Both the position numbers and the translations under genes were made by a program. The notes under the pieces are model-generated. The model made no database searches and was not told the origin of the DNA. It was given only the letters and a program-made list of their open reading frames with translations. Below, one piece after another: positions 7,483 through 17,230 of a stretch of DNA of 38,034 nucleotides (position 1 is the first letter of the stretch; each line of letters opens with the position of its first letter). Source of the stretch: an uncultured Rhizobium sp. (GTDB lineage: Bacteria; Pseudomonadota; Alphaproteobacteria; Rhizobiales; Rhizobiaceae); contig CAMFHT010000005.1 in NCBI GenBank assembly GCA_945952245.1, forward strand, positions 1 to 38,034, given 5' to 3'.

Positions 7483-9216
7483 GTGACGGTGATGGAAGAA
7501 AGCCTGCCCTTTTCTCAACAGCTTCGCCTGATGAACCGGGCCCTCAAATGGTCCGGCCATGGCAGGCGTGCGATTGGTCTGGTGACTGCAATTCTCGCGG
7601 TCATCCTGGCCACGGCCTATGGCCAGATCGTGCTGAACCAGTGGAACATCCCCTTCTACAACGCGATCGAGAACCGCGATGTCTCGGGCTTCATCGCGCA
7701 GCTGAAAATATTCGCACTGATTGCAGGCGCCCTGCTGGTCCTGAACGTCACGCAGACCTGGCTCGACAAATATCTGTCCCTGTCGCTGCGCGAAGGCATC
7801 AGCCGCGATCTCATCCGCCAGTGGATGACGGACCGGCGGGCTGTGCGCCTTGCAGATGCCGGCCAGATTGGCGTCAACCCCGACCAGCGCCTGCAGGAGG
7901 ATGCCGGCGTGCTCGCGGAGATGACCACCTCGCTCGGCATCGGCTTCATCCAGTCGGGTATCCAGCTCGCAAGCTTCGTCGGCGTCCTCTGGATGGTCTC
8001 CAGCGACTTCGTGCTCAGCTTTGGGGGCCGGAGCCTTGCGGTGCCGGGCTACATGGTCTGGGCAGCTTTCCTCTATTCCGGCATGGCTTCATTCCTGATC
8101 TGGCTCGTCGGCCACCGGCTGGCTGGGCTCAACGCCGAGCGCTATGCACGAGAGGCGGACTATCGCACAGCCCTGATGCGGACCAATGAACATCTCGTGG
8201 CGATTGCGCTCGCCCGTGGCGAAACGCGGGAGGAACGGTGGATCGAAGGCCGCTTCGACCGGCTGCTTGCGACCCTGACCGACATTATCGGCGCCCAGAT
8301 CGGTTTGAAATGGGTATCGGCAGGCTATGGCTGGGTATCGCAAGTCATGCCGATCATCATTGCCTCGCCCATCTATTTCTCCGGCAAGATCAGCTTCGGC
8401 GGGCTGATGATGGCCGTCAGCGCGTTCAATCACGTGATCTCGGCCCTGCGCTGGTACATGGACAATTTCGCGAGCATTGCCACCTGGCGGGCGACGCTGC
8501 TGCGCGTCTCCGCGTTCCGGCATGCTGTGGAGGAGATGGACCGCCAGTCCTCTGGCGAAGGGCAGCTTGTGCGGTTGACGGACGCTTCAGGCCGGATTGT
8601 TCTTTCAAACCTCGAGACCCGATCGAGCGGCGAGGGCGCCTCGGCCTTTTCCGGTGCCCGGATTGCCGGGGGTTCCGTGACCTTCGAACCGGGCGAACAC
8701 ATCCTCTTCAATGGCGACCGGACGGCCAATCATCGCAGCCTTTTCCTGGCGCTTGCCGGGCTCTCGCCCTCTGCCAGGGGCACCATCACCCTTCCGCCTG
8801 CGGAAAACATCATGTTCCTGCAGAAGGAAGCCTATCTGCCCGAGGGCACGCTTTGCGAAGTGCTGGCCTATCCGGGAGAGCCGGACATGACCAAGGCGAC
8901 GGACATGCAGGCGGCGCTGAAAAAGGTCGGGTTGGGAAGGCTGGAAGGCAGCCTCGACCAGGAAGCGCGCTGGCACAGGTTGCTGGAGGAGGACGACCGC
9001 ACCCGTCTGCTCTTCGCGAGCATCCTGGTGCAGCAGCCGTCCTGCCTGATCATGGAGGATGTGCTGGACGGGCTGGAGGAGGAGACGGCGCGCGAACTCG
9101 TGGAGGTGCTGCTTGCATCCGGGGCCCGCACAATCCTCTATTTCGGCCATTCGAACGTGTTCATCGAGAAGGCTTCACCGCGGGTGGTTCCATTGCAGAG
9201 ATCGAACGCCCTCTGA
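7483..9216 (+). CDS. COG4178/SbmA-BacA-like ABC transporter fused permease-ATPase with degenerate nucleotide-binding domain
   Basis: TM domain with NPDQRLQEDAGVLAEM motif; C-terminal NBD with degenerate Walker A (NGDRTANHRS), signature (LEEDDRTR) and Walker B (CLIMEDVLDGLE). Start GTG 7483 or ATG 7492. Confidence 0.8.
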   Translation: MTVMEESLPFSQQLRLMNRALKWSGHGRRAIGLVTAILAVILATAYGQIVLNQWNIPFYNAIENRDVSGFIAQLKIFALIAGALLVLNVTQTWLDKYLSLSLREGISRDLIRQWMTDRRAVRLADAGQIGVNPDQRLQEDAGVLAEMTTSLGIGFIQSGIQLASFVGVLWMVSSDFVLSFGGRSLAVPGYMVWAAFLYSGMASFLIWLVGHRLAGLNAERYAREADYRTALMRTNEHLVAIALARGETREERWIEGRFDRLLATLTDIIGAQIGLKWVSAGYGWVSQVMPIIIASPIYFSGKISFGGLMMAVSAFNHVISALRWYMDNFASIATWRATLLRVSAFRHAVEEMDRQSSGEGQLVRLTDASGRIVLSNLETRSSGEGASAFSGARIAGGSVTFEPGEHILFNGDRTANHRSLFLALAGLSPSARGTITLPPAENIMFLQKEAYLPEGTLCEVLAYPGEPDMTKATDMQAALKKVGLGRLEGSLDQEARWHRLLEEDDRTRLLFASILVQQPSCLIMEDVLDGLEEETARELVEVLLASGARTILYFGHSNVFIEKASPRVVPLQRSNAL

Positions 9217-9235
9217 CCGCAGATACTCCGCCATC

Positions 9236-9264
9236 AAAAAAGCCGCCTCGGAGGGCGGCTTTTT
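9236..9264. terminator. Bidirectional rho-independent terminator between convergent ABC gene and hemA
   Basis: AAAAAAGCCGCC-TCGGAG-GGCGGCTTTTT. Confidence 0.9.
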
Positions 9265-9285
9265 CGTTGTGTGTCCTGAAGTGCT

Positions 9286-10500
9286 TCAGGCGACAGCGCG
9301 GGCGAGTGCGCAGCGGGACCAGAGGCTGTGCAGGGCCTGCACCAGATGATCCATGTCCGCATCCGAATGCAGCGGAGTCGGCGTGAAGCGCAGGCGCTCG
9401 GTCTTGCGCGGCACGGTCGGATAGTTGATCGGCTGCACGTAGACGCCGTAGCTGTCGAGCAGGATATCGGAGATCCACTTGCACTTCGCCGCATCGCCCA
9501 CCATGACGGGCACGATGTGGCTTGGATTGTTGACGTGCGGGATGCCCTTCTGATCGAGCATCTGGCGGAAGCGGCGCACGCGCTCCTGATGCCGGGCGCG
9601 TTCGAACTGCGAACCCTTCAGGTGGCGGATCGAGGCGACCGCACCGGCGGCGAGCGCCGGCGGAAGCGCCGTCGTGAAGATGAAACCGGAGGCATAGGAA
9701 CGGATGAAGTCGCAGACGGCAGCTGAGCCGGCGATGTAGCCACCCATCACACCGAAGGCCTTGCCGAGCGTACCCTCGATGATCGTTAGCCGGTCCATCA
9801 GGCCTTCACGCTCGGCGATGCCGCCGCCGCGCGGGCCGTACATGCCGACAGCGTGCACTTCGTCCAGATAGGTCATCGCGCCATACGTGTCAGCGAGATC
9901 GCAGATCTCCTTGATCGGGGCGATGTCACCATCCATCGAGTAGACGGATTCGAAGGCGATCAGCTTTGGTGCCTTCGGATCGGCAGCCTTCAGCTTGGCT
10001 TCGAGATCGGCCACGTCATTGTGCTTCCAGATCACCCGCTCGCACTTGCCGTGGCGGATGCCCTCGATCATGGAAGCGTGGTTCAGCGCATCCGAGAAGA
10101 TGATGAGACCCGGGATCTTCTGGCCGAGCGTGCCGAGCGTCGCCCAGTTCGAGACATAGCCCGACGTGAAGATCAGAGCCGATTCCTTGCCATGCAGGTC
10201 GGCGAGCTCGCGCTCGAGCAGAACGTGGTGGTGGTTGGTGCCAGAAATATTCCGGGTGCCTCCCGCACCCGCGCCACAGTGGTCGATGGCCGTCTTCATG
10301 GCCTCGACGACATCAGGGTGCTGGCCCATGCCGAGATAGTCGTTGGAACACCAGACGGTCACATCCGCCTGACCCGAGGCCGTGTGGCGCGTGGCGCGCG
10401 GGAAATCGCCCCTATGCCGTTCCAGATCGGCGAAGACGCGGTAGCGGCCTTCCTGATGAAGACTGTCCAGCTCGCCCTTGAAAAATGCCTCGAAATCCAT
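9286..10500 (-). CDS. hemA: 5-aminolevulinate synthase
   Basis: [82 protein letters not shown]-lysine region. Confidence 0.95.
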   Translation of the reverse strand: MDFEAFFKGELDSLHQEGRYRVFADLERHRGDFPRATRHTASGQADVTVWCSNDYLGMGQHPDVVEAMKTAIDHCGAGAGGTRNISGTNHHHVLLERELADLHGKESALIFTSGYVSNWATLGTLGQKIPGLIIFSDALNHASMIEGIRHGKCERVIWKHNDVADLEAKLKAADPKAPKLIAFESVYSMDGDIAPIKEICDLADTYGAMTYLDEVHAVGMYGPRGGGIAEREGLMDRLTIIEGTLGKAFGVMGGYIAGSAAVCDFIRSYASGFIFTTALPPALAAGAVASIRHLKGSQFERARHQERVRRFRQMLDQKGIPHVNNPSHIVPVMVGDAAKCKWISDILLDSYGVYVQPINYPTVPRKTERLRFTPTPLHSDADMDHLVQALHSLWSRCALARAVA

Positions 10501-10673
10501 GAAGTGCTCCAGACCTCAGCGCCGGCCAAAAGAGTAGCAGGCTCTGGTAAACCTTTTGATTTCTGCCGCTTCCGAGGTCAACCCCTCCTGACGGGGATTT
10601 GATCGGGTGCGGCAAAAGAACCGGCTAGTCCGATTCTGATGACCGGACCCTATCCTCGCGCGACATGCGGGAA

Positions 10674-10689
10674 CTTGATTCAAATCAAG
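10674..10689. promoter_or_regulatory. FNR/FixK-type anaerobox upstream of hemA
   Basis: CTTGAT-TCAA-ATCAAG; matches TTGAT-N4-ATCAA exactly. Confidence 0.8.
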
Positions 10690-10775
10690 CATGCGACATT
10701 GCGTCCAGCTTGATGAACCGCAAAACAAAGCGGCATGCCCTCTTTTGGACACGCCGCCTCTGACTTCTCACTTGA

Positions 10776-11573
10776 TCAACGGGCAGCGGCGACCGCGCGC
10801 TTGGCCATGACCCGGACGAGGTTTGCCCGATACTCGGCACTGGCATGGAGGTCGGACAGAAGCTCCGAAGAGTCTACGGCTACGCCGGCAACCGCCTCTG
10901 CGGACCAATTGCCGGCAAGTGCCTGCTCCATGCCCTGATGCCGGAAGACGCCATCCGAGCCAGCGCCTGTCACGGCGACGCGCACGCCGCCGCCAGTCTT
11001 TGCAACGAACACGCCCGTCATCGCATAGCGCGAAGCCGGATTGGCGAACTTGGCATAGGCGGACTTCTCCGGCGCTTCGAAGCGGATTTCGGTGATGACT
11101 TCGCCCGCTTCCAACGCCGTGTCGAAGAGACCGGTGAAGAAATCGTCGGCTGCAATCTGCCGCCGGTCCGTGACGATGGTCGCCCCGAGGCCGAGCAGGC
11201 CTGCCGGATAATCCGCGGCCGGGTCGTTGTTGGCGATCGAGCCGCCGATCGTGCCGAGATGGCGGACATGGGGATCACCGATGCCGGCTGCGAGATCTGC
11301 GAGTCCCGGGCACACGGCCCGGAGTTCGCTTGACGACGCGACTTCCGCATGGGTGGCGGCTGCGCCAATGCGTACGGACCGTCCGGAAACGGAAATGCCC
11401 TTCATGGACGGGACGTGGCGCAGGTCGATCAGGTCGCTCGGCGCCGCGAGCCTCTGCTTCATTGTCGCAATCAGCGTCTGGCCGCCGGAGACGTATTTCG
11501 TATCGTCACCGGTTCCGGCGAGCTTCACCGCTTCGTCGACCGAGGAAGCGCGATGGTAGTTTGTCGCATACAT
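10776..11573 (-). CDS. coxM: FAD-binding subunit, xanthine dehydrogenase / form II CO dehydrogenase family (CoxM-like)
   Basis: MYATNYHRASSVDEAVKLAG; FAD motifs AAATHAEVASS and GTIGGSIANNDPAADYPA; start set at MYATNYHR. Confidence 0.85.
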   Translation of the reverse strand: MYATNYHRASSVDEAVKLAGTGDDTKYVSGGQTLIATMKQRLAAPSDLIDLRHVPSMKGISVSGRSVRIGAAATHAEVASSSELRAVCPGLADLAAGIGDPHVRHLGTIGGSIANNDPAADYPAGLLGLGATIVTDRRQIAADDFFTGLFDTALEAGEVITEIRFEAPEKSAYAKFANPASRYAMTGVFVAKTGGGVRVAVTGAGSDGVFRHQGMEQALAGNWSAEAVAGVAVDSSELLSDLHASAEYRANLVRVMAKRAVAAAR

Positions 11574-11587
11574 GGCTGTTCCTCCCC

Positions 11588-13933
11588 TTACTTTGCGGCG
11601 TTGAATGCGGCCCAGACCTTTTGCGGGGTCGCGGGCATGGACAGGTTGTTGTTGCCGATGGCATCGGTGATCGCATTGATCAGCGCCGGCGGCGATCCGA
11701 TTGCGCCCGCCTCGCCGCAACCCTTGATACCAAGCGGATTGCTCGGCGCGGGCGTGCACTGGTGCGAGAGCCTGAAGCTCGGAAGATCGTCCGCCCGGGG
11801 CATGGCATAATCCATGTAGGAGGCGGTGATCAGCTGGCCGTTGGTATCGTAGTGCACGCCTTCGAGCAGCGCCTGGCCGATACCTTGCGCGATACCGCCA
11901 TGCACCTGTCCCTCGACGATCATCGGGTTGATGATGTTGCCGAAGTCGTCGGCCGCAACGAACTGCACGACCTTGGTCTTGCCCGTTTCGGGATCGACCT
12001 CGACCTCGCAAATGTAGCAGCCGGCGGGGAAGGTGAAGTTGGACGGGTCGTAGAAGGCGCCTTCCTTAAGGCCGGGTTCCATGCCGGCGGGAAGGTTATG
12101 GGCGGTATAGGCGGCGAGCGCCACCTGGAACCAGGGCAGCGACTTGTCGGTCCCGGCAACCTTCAGCGTGCCGTTCTCGATCACGATGTCGCTTTCGTCC
12201 GCTTCCATCAGATGGGCGGCGATCTTCTTTGCCTTGGCCTCAACCTTTTCGAGTGCCTTGACGACAGCCGACATGCCGACGGCGCCGGAGCGGGACCCGT
12301 AGGTGCCCATGCCCATCTGCACCTTGTCGGTATCGCCGTGGACGATCGCGACGCTGTCGATCGGCACGCCGAGGCGTTCGGCAACGAGCTGGGCGAAGGT
12401 GGTTTCATGGCCCTGGCCATGGCTGTGCGAGCCGGTGAGAACTTCGATCGTGCCGACGGCATTGACGCGCACTTCCGCCGACTCCCAGAGGCCGACGCCG
12501 GCACCGAGCGAGCCGACCGCGGCGGACGGCGCGATGCCGCAGGCCTCGATGTAACAGCTCATGCCGATGCCGCGCTTCATGCCGCGCTTCTCGGCCTCCG
12601 CACGGCGGGCCGGGAAGCCGTCCCAATCCGCTTCCTTCATGGCCGCATCGAGCGAGGCGGCATAGTTGCCCGCATCATAGGTCATGATCACGGGCGTCTG
12701 GTACGGGAAGGTGCTGATGAAGTTCTTGCGCCGCAGCTCCGCCGGTGAAATGCCGAGCTCACGCGCCGCAGTCTCCATGGTCCGTTCCAGCACGTAGGTC
12801 GCTTCCGGACGGCCGGCTCCCCGATAGGCATCGACGGGCGTGGTGTTGGTGTAGACCGCACGCACGTTGCCGTAGATCGCGGGAATGGCATACTGGCCCG
12901 AAAGCAGCGTGGCATAGAGATAGGTCGGTGTCGCCGAGGAAAAGAGCGACATGTAGGCGCCGATATTGGCGATCGTGTCGACCTTCAGACCTGTGATGCG
13001 ATGGTTGCTGTCGAAGGCCATCTTCACCTTCGTCACATGGTCGCGGCCATGGGCATCGGTGAGGAAGGCTTCGGTGCGGTCGGCCGTCCACTTGACCGGG
13101 ACACCGGTGCGCTTGGACGCCCAGAGGCAGACGATTTCTTCCGGATAGATGTAGATTTTCGAGCCGAAGCCGCCGCCGACATCCGGCGCGATGACGCGCA
13201 GCTTGTGCTCCGGCGCCACGTTGTAGAAGGCGCTCATGACAAGGCGCGCCACATGCGGGTTCTGGCTGGTCGTGTAGCAGGTGTAGTGATCTTCCGCCGT
13301 ATCGTAGATGCCGAGCGCTGCGCGTGGCTCCATCGGGTTCGGCGAAAGGCGGTTGTTGACGATCTCGAGTTCGGTCACATGGGCCGCAGCGGCGATCGCC
13401 GCATCGGCCGCCGCCTCGTCTCCGAGGCCCCAGTCGAAGATGAGGTTGCCCGGCGCTTCCGGATGAACCTGCGGCGCCCCCGGCTTAAGCGTCTCGGCGG
13501 GAGAAACCACCGCCGGCAGCACGTCATAATCCACGGCAACGGCTTCCGCCGCATCGCGCGCCTCGGCAAGGCTGTCCGCCACGACCACGGCCACGGCATC
13601 GCCCACATAGCGCACGGTGTCTTCCGCGAGGGGACGCCATGCGCCCATCTTCATCGGCGAGCCATCCTTGGAATGGATCATCCAGCCGCAGATGAGATTG
13701 CCGATGCCATCGGCTTTCAACTGGTGCCCGTCGAGCACGGCGATGACGCCGGGCATGGTGAGTGCCGCAGACGCATCCATGCTCCTGATCTTCGCATGGG
13801 CATGCGGGCTGCGGATAAAATAGGCATATTTCATGCCCGGAACGACCATATCGTCGGTATACCGGCCCTTGCCGGTCAAAAAGCGCTTGTCTTCCTTGCG
13901 GGCAACGCGCGCACCAATGCCTTCAACACCCAT
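11588..13933 (-). CDS. coxL: Molybdopterin-binding large subunit, form II CO dehydrogenase-like (CoxL-like)
   Basis: AYRGAGRPEA motif (form II type), GGGFGSK, GQGHETTFAQ; start set at MGVEGIGARV. Confidence 0.87.
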   Translation of the reverse strand: MGVEGIGARVARKEDKRFLTGKGRYTDDMVVPGMKYAYFIRSPHAHAKIRSMDASAALTMPGVIAVLDGHQLKADGIGNLICGWMIHSKDGSPMKMGAWRPLAEDTVRYVGDAVAVVVADSLAEARDAAEAVAVDYDVLPAVVSPAETLKPGAPQVHPEAPGNLIFDWGLGDEAAADAAIAAAAHVTELEIVNNRLSPNPMEPRAALGIYDTAEDHYTCYTTSQNPHVARLVMSAFYNVAPEHKLRVIAPDVGGGFGSKIYIYPEEIVCLWASKRTGVPVKWTADRTEAFLTDAHGRDHVTKVKMAFDSNHRITGLKVDTIANIGAYMSLFSSATPTYLYATLLSGQYAIPAIYGNVRAVYTNTTPVDAYRGAGRPEATYVLERTMETAARELGISPAELRRKNFISTFPYQTPVIMTYDAGNYAASLDAAMKEADWDGFPARRAEAEKRGMKRGIGMSCYIEACGIAPSAAVGSLGAGVGLWESAEVRVNAVGTIEVLTGSHSHGQGHETTFAQLVAERLGVPIDSVAIVHGDTDKVQMGMGTYGSRSGAVGMSAVVKALEKVEAKAKKIAAHLMEADESDIVIENGTLKVAGTDKSLPWFQVALAAYTAHNLPAGMEPGLKEGAFYDPSNFTFPAGCYICEVEVDPETGKTKVVQFVAADDFGNIINPMIVEGQVHGGIAQGIGQALLEGVHYDTNGQLITASYMDYAMPRADDLPSFRLSHQCTPAPSNPLGIKGCGEAGAIGSPPALINAITDAIGNNNLSMPATPQKVWAAFNAAK

Positions 13934-13971
13934 GATTTCCTCCCAATGGGGTATCTGGTGAAACCTCTTCG

Positions 13972-13989
13972 GCCGGCCAACGGGCCGGC
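13972..13989 (-). other. Intercistronic inverted repeat between coxS and coxL
   Basis: GCCGGCC-AACG-GGCCGGC. Confidence 0.5.
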
Positions 13990-14003
13990 TCAAGCAATCG
14001 GGT

Positions 14004-14492
14004 TCATTCGGCGGCCTGACGGCCCGGCTGCATGGCGTCTGCTGCCGACAGCACTGATTTCACGATGTTGTGGTAGCCGGTGCAGCGACAGATATTGCCC
14101 TCGAGGCCATGACGGACATCCTCTTCCGTCAGCGAGGTGCCCTTGCTGTTGATGAGATCGACCGCAGTCATCACCATGCCCGGCGTGCAGAAGCCGCATT
14201 GCAGGCCGTGATGTTCCTTGAAGGCTGCCTGCACGGGGTGCAGTTCACCGTTCTGGGCAAGCCCCTCGATGGTGGTGATGCTGGACCCGGAGGCCTGCAC
14301 GGCCAGGATCGAACAGCTCTTGATCGACTTGCCGTCCATATGGATGACGCAGGCGCCGCACTGGTTCGTGTCGCAGCCCACATGCGTTCCGGTAAGCCCC
14401 AGTTTGTCACGAATAAAATGAACCAGCAGCGTGCGCTCCTCGCACTCGCCACTGACTGTCCGGCCGTTCACCGTCAGTGTCACTTTCGCCAT
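14004..14492 (-). CDS. coxS: (2Fe-2S)-binding small subunit (CoxS-like)
   Basis: [16 protein letters not shown] and [10 protein letters not shown]...[12 protein letters not shown] two-cluster motifs; start set at [10 protein letters not shown]. Confidence 0.9.
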   Translation of the reverse strand: MAKVTLTVNGRTVSGECEERTLLVHFIRDKLGLTGTHVGCDTNQCGACVIHMDGKSIKSCSILAVQASGSSITTIEGLAQNGELHPVQAAFKEHHGLQCGFCTPGMVMTAVDLINSKGTSLTEEDVRHGLEGNICRCTGYHNIVKSVLSAADAMQPGRQAAE

Positions 14493-14596
14493 ATTGTTCC
14501 TCCTCGCGCCCCTCCCGGGCACGAGGGCATCATTTGTCTTTTTACGACGAGTATCAACACTAACTTTTGTAGGAGGTGTTTTTTTGTCATGACGAC

Positions 14597-14614
14597 AGGT
14601 TCCGTGTGGAACCT
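14597..14614. promoter_or_regulatory. Operator-like inverted repeat upstream of coxS
   Basis: AGGTTCC-GTGT-GGAACCT, perfect 7-bp arms, in divergent coxS / glycine-zipper intergenic region. Confidence 0.45.
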
Positions 14615-14761
14615 AATGCCGCAGCCCACAGTTTAAGAACTAACCGGCCATATTGCTCGGTTCGGTATGTAATGTATGATCGTCATGTCCGAGACGCGGC
14701 AAAATCGGGGGGCGGCTTACCCGGGGTTGGCGTAACAGACTTAAACATTGGAGAGAGTTCT

Positions 14762-15025
14762 ATGAAAAAGGCCATCGTTCTTCTGTTGGTTGGTTTGTCT
14801 GTAGCGAGCTGCACGCAGACCGAAAAGGGTGCGGCAGTCGGCGCAGCAGGCGGCGCAATCCTTGGCGGCGCCATCACCGGCAACGTACGCGGTGCAGCCG
14901 TCGGCGCGGCCATCGGCGGCATTTCCGGCGCGGTCATCGGCAACGTGTCCGAACAGCCGGGCCAGTGCTACTACCGCGACCGCTACGGCCGCCGCTACAT
15001 CGACGATTGCCCGCGCGGCTACTGA
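14762..15025 (+). CDS. Glycine-zipper lipoprotein
   Basis: Lipobox (VASC); GAAVGAAGGAILGGAITGNVRGAAVGAAIGGISGAVIG repeats. Confidence 0.8.
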   Translation: MKKAIVLLLVGLSVASCTQTEKGAAVGAAGGAILGGAITGNVRGAAVGAAIGGISGAVIGNVSEQPGQCYYRDRYGRRYIDDCPRGY

Positions 15026-15048
15026 GATCGGCGATATCGAACGATCAG

Positions 15049-15073
15049 GTCCCGGGCAGAGCCCGGGACTTTT
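15049..15073 (+). terminator. Rho-independent terminator
   Basis: GTCCCGGGC-AGA-GCCCGGGAC-TTTT. Confidence 0.85.
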
Positions 15074-15248
15074 CGTTTGAGCCCGGTACGGTAACAAAAC
15101 TTCCCGATCACGCATTTTTAATGATAAGACACAATCGCCGGTTAACCCTGGTGCAATGCTTTGGGCGCATGATCCTGCCCGTGTAATGATCGTAGTATGG
15201 CGTATGCACAGCTGTTCGAATGATGCGGAACGCACCTTCGCAAGAAGG

Positions 15249-17129
15249 ATGAAAAGACTGGCTCTGGCGCTTCTTGCCGGAACGGCGGTCTGTTCCCTCG
15301 CAGCCCCCTCGGCTAATGCCTTCACCATCTTCGGCTACAAGTTCTTCGAGAGCGAGAGCCCGGAAGAGCAGGTGCTCGATCCTGTCCGCTATTCCGTGAC
15401 GCTCGATGTTGCCGGTGGCGATGACGATCTCAAGGAGACGCTGGAAAACGCCTCCCAGCTCGTGGCTGACAAGGACAATCCGGTTTCCGGCGATCTCGGC
15501 GTCGCCATCAAGGCCAGGGACGACCGTGACAGGCTCTTGGCGACGCTCTACGAGCAGGCGCGCTATGGCGCCGTGGTGACGGTCACAGTGAATGGACAGG
15601 ATCTGACCGACCTGCCGCCGAACCCGGTCTTCAACCATTCAAGCCCGGTGCCGGTGCGGGTGACGGTCGATCCGGGCCCGGTCTTCACCCTCGGGCAGGT
15701 GACCTTCGCAGGCGATGCCGGCCGCTATGATCCCGCCGAATATGATCTGGCGCCCGGCGGCAATGCCGGCTCTCTGGTCATCATCAAGGCGGCGGAGCGG
15801 GTGGTGAATGCGCTGAAGGAGGAAGGCCGTCCGCTTGCCCGGCTCGTTGCCCGCGACGTAATCGCCGACCACAAGACCAATACCGTTGCCGTCACCATCT
15901 CCGCCGATGGCGGGCCGGTCGCGCCGATCGGGGATACGAGCGTGGATGGCACGGAAACCGTGGATCCGGACTTCGTCCGCCATTATTCCCTGCTCAATCC
16001 GGGCAGACCCTATTCGCCCAAGGCCCTTACCAAGGCCTCCGACCGGTTGCGAAAGCTTGGCGTGTTTTCGAGCGTCACGATCCGCGAGGCGGAGAAGCTG
16101 GATGCGGAAGGCCGCATTCCACTGGGCATCAAGGTCTCCGAGGGCAAGCACCGCTATTTCGGTGTCGGCGCGCAATATTCGACCATCGACGGCTTCGGTC
16201 TCTCCGGCTACTGGGGCCACCGCAACCTCTTCGGCCGCGCCGAATCGCTGCGTATCGAGGGGTCCGTTTCCCGCATCGGCGAGACGACGGATTACGAGAA
16301 GCTCGACTACTCCGCCGGCATCCTGTTTTCGAAGCCAGGCTTCATGCTGCCGACGATGACGCTCGATGCAAGCATCCGGGCAAAGTCTGAGAACACGGAG
16401 TCCTACGAGGCGAAGACGGTGACGGCGGCGACCAGCCTCACCTACGAGATCAACGATACCGACAAGATCACCGGCGGTGCCGAAGTGAGCTATGCCGATA
16501 CCTTCGATGCATTCGGCGACCAGAAGTACCTGACCTTCGCAATCCCTGTCGAATTCGAGCGCGATGCGCGGAACGACAAGCTGAACCCGACCTCGGGATA
16601 TCGCGCGCTCATCAATGCCAAGCCGAGCTATGAAGCTTTGAACGGCACGATCTTCAGCTCGTTCGAGGGATTGGCGACCGGCTATCTGGGCTTCGGAGCC
16701 GAGGACGGTGTCGTTCTGGCGGGCAAGCTCTCCGTCGGCACGATCATCGGCGGCGGCGGGCTCGAGAACATCCCGGTCAACCGGCGCTTCTATGCCGGCG
16801 GCGGCGGATCGGTACGCGGCTATGCCTATCAGGAGATTTCGCCGCGCAACGGGGCGGGCGACGCAACCGGCGGGCGCTCCTACGCCATTGCCACGGCGGA
16901 AGTGCGAGTGAAGGTGACGGACAATATCGGCATCGTTCCCTTCATCGACGCGGCGACGGTCGGCAGCGAATCGGTGCCGGATTTCGACGATGTCAGGGCG
17001 GGCGCAGGCGTCGGCCTCCGCTACAACACGCCTTTCGGCCCGCTTCGCCTCGATGTTGCGGTTCCGCTCAATCCCTATCCCGGTGGCAGCAGCTACGGCA
17101 TCTACGCCGGCATCGGCCAATCCTTCTGA
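15249..17129 (+). CDS. tamA: Autotransporter/translocation assembly module outer-membrane protein TamA (Omp85 family)
   Basis: Signal peptide; POTRA-like region; C-terminal barrel with RRFYAGGGGSVRGYAYQ and RLDVAVPLNP; followed by tamB-like gene. Confidence 0.88.
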   Translation: MKRLALALLAGTAVCSLAAPSANAFTIFGYKFFESESPEEQVLDPVRYSVTLDVAGGDDDLKETLENASQLVADKDNPVSGDLGVAIKARDDRDRLLATLYEQARYGAVVTVTVNGQDLTDLPPNPVFNHSSPVPVRVTVDPGPVFTLGQVTFAGDAGRYDPAEYDLAPGGNAGSLVIIKAAERVVNALKEEGRPLARLVARDVIADHKTNTVAVTISADGGPVAPIGDTSVDGTETVDPDFVRHYSLLNPGRPYSPKALTKASDRLRKLGVFSSVTIREAEKLDAEGRIPLGIKVSEGKHRYFGVGAQYSTIDGFGLSGYWGHRNLFGRAESLRIEGSVSRIGETTDYEKLDYSAGILFSKPGFMLPTMTLDASIRAKSENTESYEAKTVTAATSLTYEINDTDKITGGAEVSYADTFDAFGDQKYLTFAIPVEFERDARNDKLNPTSGYRALINAKPSYEALNGTIFSSFEGLATGYLGFGAEDGVVLAGKLSVGTIIGGGGLENIPVNRRFYAGGGGSVRGYAYQEISPRNGAGDATGGRSYAIATAEVRVKVTDNIGIVPFIDAATVGSESVPDFDDVRAGAGVGLRYNTPFGPLRLDVAVPLNPYPGGSSYGIYAGIGQSF

Positions 17130-17230
17130 TTGAAGTTTCCATCGAAAAACCGCCTTTAGAGGCACATATTGGCTTTCCCGATCGGATTTGCCGGATTCCG
17201 GCCGGCCGATTTGGAAAGTAGGTTCAGCCC

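Noticed and set aside
10776-12011. 411-aa version of the FAD subunit
   Set aside because: The N-terminal extension overlaps coxL out of frame; the real start is MYATNYHRA at 11573.
11588-13933. Calling the large subunit a bona fide form I CO dehydrogenase
   Set aside because: The active-site loop is AYRGAGR, not the Cys-containing form I motif.
15639-17165. 508-aa minus-strand ORF opposite tamA
   Set aside because: Antisense shadow ORF; no domain signature.
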